Assembly (NCBI GenBank): GCA_004376105.1
Contig: SOKA01000055.1
Location: forward strand, 1 to 5,730
Direction: 5' to 3'
Length of the DNA: 5,730 bases
Origin: Dehalococcoidia bacterium
GTDB lineage: Bacteria > Chloroflexota > Dehalococcoidia > Dehalococcoidales > E44-bin46
The translations under genes were made by a program, and so were the position numbers. This document shows, one piece after another, positions 1 through 4,914 of this stretch. Within the stretch, counting starts at the first letter, position 1, and every line of letters begins with the position of its first letter. The notes beneath the pieces were generated by a model that saw nothing but the letters and a program-made list of their open reading frames with translations, was not told the DNA's origin and made no database searches.

Positions 1-1
1 T

Positions 2-187
2 TTGTGGTATGCTCAAAGACAAGGCTGGCCTGATGATGTCAGACTCCTCAATGAATGGCAAGTCAAGGAATTCTTAGGTTATGTAGCGACTGAAACAGTT
101 CGCTGGGGACTTAAAGGCAATGGCTCTGAAACTTCCCAGCGCAAGGCTTCCCCCGAGCTTCCATTAGCGAGATACCAGTCCTATTAA
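2..187 (+). CDS. 3' end of an unrecognised gene, truncated by the window start
   Basis: An open frame runs from the window edge to a TAA at 185-187, giving about 61 residues. The first codon inside the window is TTG, but no ribosome binding site can be seen because the window begins one base earlier, so this is most likely the C-terminal tail of a longer protein. The segment starts with an aromatic- and charge-rich stretch (WYAQRQGWPDDVRLLNEWQ) that looks like a folded, probably helical domain. It ends with a polar Ser/Pro/Arg-rich tail of about 20 residues that looks disordered. There is no membrane segment, cysteine cluster or motif that I recognise. A phage-type small structural protein is a loose impression only. 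The next gene lies 186 bases downstream behind its own promoter candidate, so a shared operon is unlikely. Confidence 0.45.
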   Translation: MWYAQRQGWPDDVRLLNEWQVKEFLGYVATETVRWGLKGNGSETSQRKASPELPLARYQSY

Positions 188-229
188 TCCGAGAATATCG
201 TATATAGTGCCCCCTACTTCCTCCGTTAG

Positions 230-258
230 TTGCGCTGCGGCTACCCTACCATTATAAT
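230..258 (+). promoter_or_regulatory. candidate sigma-70-type promoter for the hydratase/dehydrogenase cluster
   Basis: A perfect TATAAT lies at 253-258, and TTGCGC (first three bases of the TTGACA consensus) lies at 230-235, with an optimal 17-base spacer. Transcription would start near 265 and leave a leader of roughly 110 bases before the GTG at 374. It is the only good -35/-10 pair I see upstream of the cluster. I see no riboswitch or rho-independent terminator in the leader. Confidence 0.5.
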
Positions 259-373
259 TGTGCTATCTGCAAAGCAAGCAACTAGGTGGCAATATTTAGC
301 GGGAAGGTTATGAATGTTGTGTTAGCTTCAAAGATTGGGACTCAAATAGAGAAGTCGCCAGGCAGGGATTGCT

Positions 374-1627
374 GTGGGTAAAACATTAGCTGAAAAGATA
401 TTGAGTGTCAAGTCGGGGAGTGAAGCTAAGTCGGGAGACATTGTTATTGCTAAGGTAGACCTGATTTTTGTTCAGGATACTACCGGGCCATTAAGCGTGA
501 AGCAATTCCAAGCCGCGGGATTTGAGCGTCTGGCTAATTCTGTTAAAGCTGTCCTGTTCCTTGACCATGCTGCCCCCAGTCCGGGTCATGAGCTGTCCAA
601 CGACCATATGCTCCTGCGCGACTTTGCCCGGGAGACCAGCAGTTTCCTTTATGATGTTGGCGAAGGTGTCTGCCACCAAATAGTCGCTGAATCTTTAGCT
701 AAGCCAGGTGATTTAATTGTTGGCGCTGACTCCCATACGGTAACCGCTGGGGGGCTAGGGGCTTTTGCTTGCGGCATGGGCTCCACAGACGTAGCTGTTG
801 CCCTCGGACTAGGTAAAACTTGGTTCCGGGCACCGGAAAGTATTAAGGTAGCACTCTCAGGCAGGTTCCCTGATGGTGTCTATGCCAAAGACCTTGTTCT
901 TCATCTCATTGGGCGGATTGGAGTTGATGGCGCTACCTATAAAGCCCTTGAATTCAGCGGTGATGCCATAAGCAATATAAGTATCCCAGAACGCCTTACC
1001 GTAGCTAACATGGCTGTTGAAGCTGGGGCTAAGGTCGGACTTTTCCCTGCTGACGAGGTAACAAGGGATTATCTCTCGACACAAGGGCGGAAAAGCCACT
1101 ACCAGCCACTCTTTCCTGACGACGACGCCATCTATGAACAAACCATTAATATTAGTTTGGCTGAGCTTCAGCCTACAGTAGCTAAACCCCACACCGTGGA
1201 TAACATTGCTCTGGCTAGAGAACTTAAGGGGACTAAAATCCATCAGGTATTTATCGGTACCTGCACCAATGGCCGTTTGGATGACCTAGCAGTAGCAGCT
1301 AGGATTCTAAAGAGGAAGAAGATTCACCCCGAGACTAGGCTAGTAATTGCCCCAGCATCACGAGGGGTACTGATGGCGGCTATGGGGGCAGGCTATATCC
1401 AGACCCTGCTTGAAGCTGGAGCTATTATCTTGCCACCAGGGTGTGGGCCTTGCCTCGGCCTGCACCAGGGAGTGCTGGGAGCTGGAGAGGCTTGCCTGTC
1501 CACAGCTAATCGAAATTTTAAGGGTCGAATGGGTAATCCCGAGGCATTTATATATCTGGGCAGTCCAGCTACGGCTGCGGCTACTGCCCTTAAGGGCGAA
1601 ATCACTGACCCAAGGGAGGTAATGTAA
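374..1627 (+). CDS. aconitase-family hydro-lyase, large [4Fe-4S] subunit (archaeal-type LeuC/HacA; probable aconitase)
   Basis: This is the large subunit of a two-subunit aconitase/isopropylmalate isomerase/homoaconitase. Such enzymes move a hydroxyl group by dehydration and rehydration on a [4Fe-4S] cluster in the cytosol. The three expected cluster ligands are present: Cys297 in GTCTNG and Cys357 and Cys360 in GCGPC. The substrate-site motif GADSHT is at 117-122. At 417 residues it matches the shorter archaeal-type large subunit rather than the roughly 466-residue enterobacterial LeuC. The GTG start at 374 is chosen because a purine-rich AGGGA (364-368) sits 5 bases upstream and the protein then begins MGKTLAEKIL, typical of the family. 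The small subunit follows with no gap. Sequence alone does not separate citrate, isopropylmalate and homocitrate as substrate. The neighbouring isocitrate-type dehydrogenase and Re-citrate-synthase-like gene favour citrate to isocitrate (inference). Confidence 0.88.
   Translation: MGKTLAEKILSVKSGSEAKSGDIVIAKVDLIFVQDTTGPLSVKQFQAAGFERLANSVKAVLFLDHAAPSPGHELSNDHMLLRDFARETSSFLYDVGEGVCHQIVAESLAKPGDLIVGADSHTVTAGGLGAFACGMGSTDVAVALGLGKTWFRAPESIKVALSGRFPDGVYAKDLVLHLIGRIGVDGATYKALEFSGDAISNISIPERLTVANMAVEAGAKVGLFPADEVTRDYLSTQGRKSHYQPLFPDDDAIYEQTINISLAELQPTVAKPHTVDNIALARELKGTKIHQVFIGTCTNGRLDDLAVAARILKRKKIHPETRLVIAPASRGVLMAAMGAGYIQTLLEAGAIILPPGCGPCLGLHQGVLGAGEACLSTANRNFKGRMGNPEAFIYLGSPATAAATALKGEITDPREVM
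1613..1620 (+). promoter_or_regulatory. strong ribosome binding site inside the end of the large-subunit gene
   Basis: AAGGGAGGT spans 1612/1613-1620, close to the full anti-Shine-Dalgarno complement. It lies in the last codons of the large-subunit gene, about 8 bases before the ATG at 1628. It fixes the small-subunit start and implies translational coupling, which suits two subunits made in equal amounts. The ATG at 1622-1624 is the last sense codon of the upstream gene and is followed at once by TAA, so it is not a start. Confidence 0.75.
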
Positions 1628-2122
1628 ATGCTCAAGGGTAGAGCCTTCAAGTTTGGCGATAACATCGCTACTGACCACATCATACCGGGCAGGTTTGCTC
1701 ATCTGAGAAGCAATCTCTCTGAGCTGGCTAAGCATGTTATGGAGGATGCTGCCCCAACCTTCGCGGCCAGAGTGAAGCCAGGAGATTTTGTAGTTGCTGG
1801 CACTAACTTCGGACTTGGTTCCAGCCGAGAACATGCTCCTCTGGTGATTAAGATAGCCGGGGTAAGTGCGATATTGGCTAAATCAGTGGCCCGGATATTC
1901 TTCAGGAATGCCATTAACCTTGGACTTCCAGTGCTCCTATGCGAGACCGATAGTATTAATGATGGTGATGAGCTGGAGGTAGACCTTAAAGCCAGTACTA
2001 TCTGGGATATGACCAATGGTAACCAGTTCACGTTTAGCAAAATCCCTGAGATAATGCTCCGTATCCTTGATGAAGGTGGGCTTTTGCCTTATATTCAGAA
2101 GTATGGTAGCTTTAAATTATAA
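1628..2122 (+). CDS. aconitase-family hydro-lyase, small (swivel-domain) subunit (archaeal-type LeuD/HacB)
   Basis: This is the small subunit partner of the preceding hydratase. It forms the swivelling domain that closes over the cluster and supplies substrate contacts. The 164 residues match archaeal-type small subunits rather than the roughly 200-residue bacterial LeuD. The N-terminal motif reads GDNIATDHIIPGR (10-22). The hallmark serine/arginine loop GSSREH is at 64-69, followed by a conserved ARIFFRNAINLGLP segment near 88-101. In characterised relatives the loop just after the IIP motif sets substrate choice. Here it reads RFAHLRSN (22-29), which contains an arginine but matches neither the YLRT-like homoaconitase loop nor the YLVM-like isopropylmalate loop that I know. 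The ATG abuts the large-subunit stop and has a strong ribosome binding site at 1613-1620, so the two are co-translated. The role as aconitase rests on the neighbours. Confidence 0.87.
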   Translation: MLKGRAFKFGDNIATDHIIPGRFAHLRSNLSELAKHVMEDAAPTFAARVKPGDFVVAGTNFGLGSSREHAPLVIKIAGVSAILAKSVARIFFRNAINLGLPVLLCETDSINDGDELEVDLKASTIWDMTNGNQFTFSKIPEIMLRILDEGGLLPYIQKYGSFKL

Positions 2123-2150
2123 ACTGGCATATGACTGGGGAGAGAGTTAG

Positions 2151-2156
2151 AAGGAG
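2151..2156 (+). promoter_or_regulatory. ribosome binding site deciding the dehydrogenase start
   Basis: AAGGAG at 2151-2156 is 9 bases upstream of ATG 2166. An out-of-frame ATG at 2159-2161 is only 2 bases from the motif and can be discounted. The 43-base gap from the preceding stop contains no terminator, so the dehydrogenase is probably on the same transcript. Confidence 0.7.
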
Positions 2157-2165
2157 ATATGTTCG

Positions 2166-3248
2166 ATGGTTTATCAGATTACGCTTATCCCTGGCGATGG
2201 CGTAGGACCTGAGGTTACCGAAGCTACCAGGAGAGTCTTAGAAGCCACCGGCGTCAGTTTTCACTGGGATCTAGCCTATGTGGGGAGCAGTGCTCAAAAC
2301 ACACTGGGCACACCACTCCCCGACTCTGTACTTGAATCCGTTAGAAGAAACAAGGTCGCCCTTAAAGGACCGGTTACCACTCCGGTGGGCTCGGGCTTTA
2401 GAAGCGTTAATGTCGCCCTGCGTAGGGAATTGGGGCTTTATGCCTGCCTGCGTCCATGTAAGACCTACCCCGGGGCCCCTTCACTCTATAAAGATGTAGA
2501 CATCATTATTGTCAGAGAAAATATGGAGGACCTCTATAGTGGTATTGAGTTTGAAAGGGGAACCCCTGAGGCAGCGAGATTAATAGAGCTTATCTCAGAA
2601 ACTAAAGGTGAGACTGTAAGACAGGACTCTGGATTAAGCATGAAGGTAATCTCTGAGATGGGCAGCAGAAGAATTGTCAAATTCGCCTTTGAATATGCTC
2701 GGACCCACCACCGAAAAAAGGTAACGGCAGTGCACAAAGCCAACATTATGAAATTCTCCGATGGACTGTTTCTGTCTGCAGCCCGAGAGGTAGCCAAAGA
2801 ATACCCTGATATTGAATTTGAGGATAGAATCGTGGATAACATGAGCATGCAGCTCGTACAAAAGCCACACCAATTTGATGTAGTGGTAGCGCCCAACCTT
2901 TACGGTGACCTGCTTTCTGACCTGTGTGCCGGCCTAATCGGGGGACTGGGACTGGCCCCCGGAGCTAGCTTGAGCGACGAAATAGCTGTATTTGAAGCCA
3001 CACATGGCAGCGCCCCCAAATATGCTGGGCTAAACAAAGTTAACCCTATGGCCATGATACTCTCTGGCGTAATGATGCTCCGCCACCTTGGAGAAGAGAA
3101 AAGTGCTGATAGATTAGAAAAAGCAGTAGCCGAGGTTATCGCCGAAGGTAATAATGTTACCTATGACCTTAAACCAGAGGCACCCGATACTGCAGTAGGC
3201 ACCTCGCAGGTGGCTGATGCTGTGATAGAAAGGCTTAGCAGCAACTAG
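2166..3248 (+). CDS. icd: isocitrate dehydrogenase, decarboxylating (NAD-IDH-like fold with NADP-type cofactor residues)
   Basis: This enzyme oxidatively decarboxylates isocitrate to 2-oxoglutarate. It is a 360-residue beta-decarboxylating dehydrogenase opening with the family start ITLIPGDGVGPEV. The isocitrate contacts of the E. coli enzyme have visible counterparts: Ser80, Asn82 and Arg86 in GFRSVNVALR, then Arg96, Arg117 in VREN, Tyr124, and Lys191 in VHKANIM. The metal aspartates are Asp224, Asp248 and Asp252 (NLYGDLLSD). The S..N...R pattern is the isocitrate type rather than the isopropylmalate or homoisocitrate type. The overall sequence, for instance the CAGLIGGLG stretch, resembles compact mitochondrial-type NAD-IDH. 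The cofactor site, however, carries Lys285-Tyr286 (HGSAPKYAG) and Tyr333, as in NADP enzymes, where NAD enzymes usually have Asp-Ile. Pro337 falls where E. coli has Arg395. NADP preference is therefore plausible but unproven. It follows the hydratase genes and completes citrate to 2-oxoglutarate. Confidence 0.87.
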   Translation: MVYQITLIPGDGVGPEVTEATRRVLEATGVSFHWDLAYVGSSAQNTLGTPLPDSVLESVRRNKVALKGPVTTPVGSGFRSVNVALRRELGLYACLRPCKTYPGAPSLYKDVDIIIVRENMEDLYSGIEFERGTPEAARLIELISETKGETVRQDSGLSMKVISEMGSRRIVKFAFEYARTHHRKKVTAVHKANIMKFSDGLFLSAAREVAKEYPDIEFEDRIVDNMSMQLVQKPHQFDVVVAPNLYGDLLSDLCAGLIGGLGLAPGASLSDEIAVFEATHGSAPKYAGLNKVNPMAMILSGVMMLRHLGEEKSADRLEKAVAEVIAEGNNVTYDLKPEAPDTAVGTSQVADAVIERLSSN

Positions 3249-3269
3249 ATTACCAGCCAAAGTTCGTTG

Positions 3270-3275
3270 TATAAT
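3270..3275 (+). promoter_or_regulatory. isolated -10-like TATAAT downstream of the dehydrogenase gene
   Basis: There is a perfect TATAAT at 3270-3275, but no acceptable -35 hexamer at 16-18 bases upstream (the best placement reads AGATTA). It could drive the downstream synthase with a leader of about 170 bases, or be a chance match in AT-rich intergenic DNA. Confidence 0.2.
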
Positions 3276-3420
3276 AAATTTGAAGAATCTGAAGGGGCTG
3301 TCCCACAATTAGTCAAAACCACCTAGAAAGTTATGACGAGTAGCTACCGTTGTTTACTGCACTGCCGATAAATTGCATATTGGTATTAAGGGATTTGTGA
3401 TGGGACAATCTTTCAAGTTT
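3276..3420. repeat. inverted-repeat pair resembling a degenerate MITE or insertion-sequence remnant
   Basis: TGTCCCA at 3299-3305 and its exact reverse complement TGGGACA at 3401-3407 face each other 109 bp end to end. The left end extends to GGGGCTGTCCCA (3294-3305), a terminus style common in several DDE-transposase insertion sequences. Further out, AAATTTGAA (3276-3284) on the left pairs with TTCAAGTTT (3412-3420) on the right with one mismatch, although the distances to the inner repeats differ by about 10 bases. No open frame of useful length lies between them, so any element is non-autonomous. I do not see a clean target-site duplication. Confidence 0.35.
3353..3381 (+). promoter_or_regulatory. 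weak candidate promoter for the Re-citrate-synthase-like gene
   Basis: TTTACT (3353-3358; four of six -35 consensus positions) and CATATT (3376-3381; four of six -10 positions) are separated by 17 bases. A start near 3388 would leave a leader of about 60 bases. It lies inside the inverted-repeat region. Both hexamers are poor, so the downstream gene could equally be read from the upstream cluster. Confidence 0.22.
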
Positions 3421-3437
3421 AGTACTATTGAAAATTT

Positions 3438-3443
3438 GGGGGA
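3438..3443 (+). promoter_or_regulatory. ribosome binding site deciding the synthase start
   Basis: GGGGGA at 3438-3443 is 5 bases from ATG 3449. A TTG at 3428 opens the same frame 7 codons earlier, but it would place this motif inside the coding sequence and has no comparable purine run before it. The ATG is therefore preferred. Confidence 0.6.
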
Positions 3444-3448
3444 ATTTG

Positions 3449-4711
3449 ATGGGTAAGATTTATATCATCGATGTAACCAATCGAGACGGTGTTCAGACAG
3501 CAAAGCTCGGTTTATCCAAGCTAGAAAAGACTTTAATAAACATTTGCTTGAATGAGACGGGTGTCTTTCAGTCTGAGTTTGGCTTTCCTACTACCCGACA
3601 CGAGTCGCTTTACCTTCAGGCTAATCTTGAATTAGCTCAGATGGGAGTGCTGCACCCCATTCGTTTGGGAGGTTGGATAAGAGCCGTAGCTCAGGATGTG
3701 GAAACTGCTTTTAAGTTGGTCCCAGATATCAGGCACCTCAATCTCTCTATTTCCACATCAGACCAGATGATCAAAGGCAAATTTTTGGGCAAAAAAACTA
3801 GAGAAGATATACTAATGGTGATGGTGGAAGCTGTTGATGCAGCTAAATCTTACGGGGCTGAAAGTATAGGGGTAAATGCTGAGGACGCTTCACGGACAGA
3901 CTTGGACTTCCTCATCAAATTCGGTTTAGCAGCCAAAGAGCACGGGGCTGACAGGCTAAGATACTGCGACACGCTTGGCTATGATAATCCCTTCACTAGT
4001 TATGAAACGGTGAAAAAGCTGGCGGAGAACACAGGGATGCCAATCGAGCTTCACGGCCACGGTGACCTAGGAATGGCGGTAGCCAATTCTATTGCCGGGG
4101 CTAAAGGAGCTATAGACGGTGGGCAAGACGCTTATATTAACACCACGATCAATGGGATTGGGGAAAGAGCTGGCAATGCTGACCTGTTGGCGGTCATTTT
4201 GGCGGCCACCAAGTCAAAGGGTTTTGCCGAAGAATATCAATTTGGGAGTAAGATTGATTTATCAAAATCATGGAAAACAGCTAAGTTCGCCAGTTACGCG
4301 TTTGGAGTCCCCATTCCCGTAAATCAGCCGGGCGTTGGCGCTAATGCCTTCGCTCATGCCTCAGGCATCCATGCTGATGGCGTCTTAAAAGACGCCACCA
4401 CTTATGAACTATACAGCTTCACAGAGCTAGGTAGAGGTGAGCCGGAACTTGTCGAAACCGGAAGAGAAATATGTACCGGGCAATACAGTGGTATATCCGG
4501 TTTTAGGCATGTAATGGGTCAGATAATGGGCGATATGGCACTATCGTTCCATGATGATAAAGAAGCCCAAGAGATTCTGGAACTGGTAAGATATGCTAAT
4601 GTAGAAGCCCAGAAGCCGCTTGTCGAGGACGAACTGATGTTTATCGCCAAATACCCAGCAATTGCCAAGAAACTCCTAACCCTAAAGCCTCTAGATTACA
4701 AATATTACTAA
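3449..4711 (+). CDS. Re-type citrate synthase / homocitrate synthase-like DRE-TIM metallolyase
   Basis: This probably condenses acetyl-CoA with oxaloacetate to give citrate. It belongs to the DRE-TIM metallolyase superfamily (isopropylmalate, homocitrate and Re-citrate synthases), not the classical GltA fold. Visible catalytic features, numbered from ATG 3449, are Arg12-Asp13 in DVTNRDGVQ, Glu43 in SEFGFP, the metal pair His202 and His204 in HGHGD, and Asn243 at the end of NGIGERAGN. HASGIHADG is at 303-311. The first motif reads NRDGVQ where LeuA enzymes read LRDGEQ. At 420 residues it lacks the C-terminal leucine-sensing domain of LeuA. Family knowledge: Re-citrate synthases of Clostridium kluyveri, Dehalococcoides and Syntrophus are routinely mis-annotated as homocitrate or isopropylmalate synthase. 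The adjacent isocitrate dehydrogenase supports citrate synthesis. Homocitrate synthase is the main alternative. Confidence 0.75.
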   Translation: MGKIYIIDVTNRDGVQTAKLGLSKLEKTLINICLNETGVFQSEFGFPTTRHESLYLQANLELAQMGVLHPIRLGGWIRAVAQDVETAFKLVPDIRHLNLSISTSDQMIKGKFLGKKTREDILMVMVEAVDAAKSYGAESIGVNAEDASRTDLDFLIKFGLAAKEHGADRLRYCDTLGYDNPFTSYETVKKLAENTGMPIELHGHGDLGMAVANSIAGAKGAIDGGQDAYINTTINGIGERAGNADLLAVILAATKSKGFAEEYQFGSKIDLSKSWKTAKFASYAFGVPIPVNQPGVGANAFAHASGIHADGVLKDATTYELYSFTELGRGEPELVETGREICTGQYSGISGFRHVMGQIMGDMALSFHDDKEAQEILELVRYANVEAQKPLVEDELMFIAKYPAIAKKLLTLKPLDYKYY

Positions 4712-4750
4712 TTCCGAGTGTAAGTATCACAATTCATCGGAATGTGTGAT
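4711..4750. repeat. two overlapping dyads just after the synthase stop codon
   Basis: ATTCCGA (4711-4717) pairs exactly with TCGGAAT (4737-4743) around a 19-base loop. ATCACA (4726-4731) pairs exactly with TGTGAT (4745-4750). The two pairings interleave, so only one can form at a time in RNA. No T-run follows on the plus strand, so this is not a canonical rho-independent terminator. It could slow polymerase, protect the 3' end or be a protein site. Confidence 0.3.
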
Positions 4751-4844
4751 AAAGGTTCACCTCGGGAAATTCAGCGTCTCTATACTATGCCCCCTGTTTT
4801 CCGAGGCATGCCTTCTTACTGGGAGCGAACCTACTTATTGCTGT

Positions 4845-4914
4845 TGCTCAACTTGGTTTAGCCCCCTGACCCCGATTTGTTCTTTACAAAGCCGGCTAAT
4901 GCTCAACTTGTTTA
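4845..4914. repeat. short direct repeat spanning the 3' end of the GreA-like gene
   Basis: TGCTCAACTTGGTTTA at 4845-4860 recurs at 4900-4914 as TGCTCAACTTGTTTA, differing by one missing G, at an offset of 55 bases. The second copy encodes the last residues of the minus-strand GreA-like protein (KQVEH and start of the stop context). The first lies in the intergenic gap. A small tandem duplication of the gene end is one explanation. The rest of the 184-base gap (4712-4895) shows no gene or clear terminator. Confidence 0.4.

Noticed and set aside
284..303. T-box-like string (AGGTGGCA followed by AGCGGG) in the leader of the hydratase gene
   Set aside because: The match to the T-box core is partial. 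The leader is only about 110 bases, and I see no stem I with specifier loop, no terminator and no clear sequestrator of the ribosome binding site.
857..1243. 128-codon minus-strand open frame inside the hydratase large-subunit gene
   Set aside because: It lies fully antisense to a gene with clear family motifs and has no recognisable product. The same applies to the antisense frames at 491-679, 1358-1834, 1699-2040 and 2534-2896.
374..3248. Leucine biosynthesis operon (leuCDB)
   Set aside because: The gene order fits, but the dehydrogenase has the isocitrate-type Ser80/Asn82/Arg86 pattern, and the nearby synthase lacks the leucine-sensing C-terminal domain and carries NRDGVQ instead of LRDGEQ.
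4745..4760. CRP/FNR-like TGTGA...TCAC site
   Set aside because: The half-sites are separated by 7 rather than 6 bases, the right half is incomplete, and the site follows a gene rather than preceding one.
4890..4897. AGCCGGCT palindrome at the stop of the GreA-like gene as a terminator
   Set aside because: The palindrome is only 8 bases with no loop and no following T-run in the minus-strand transcript. The G-rich stretch further downstream does not form a hairpin that I can see.
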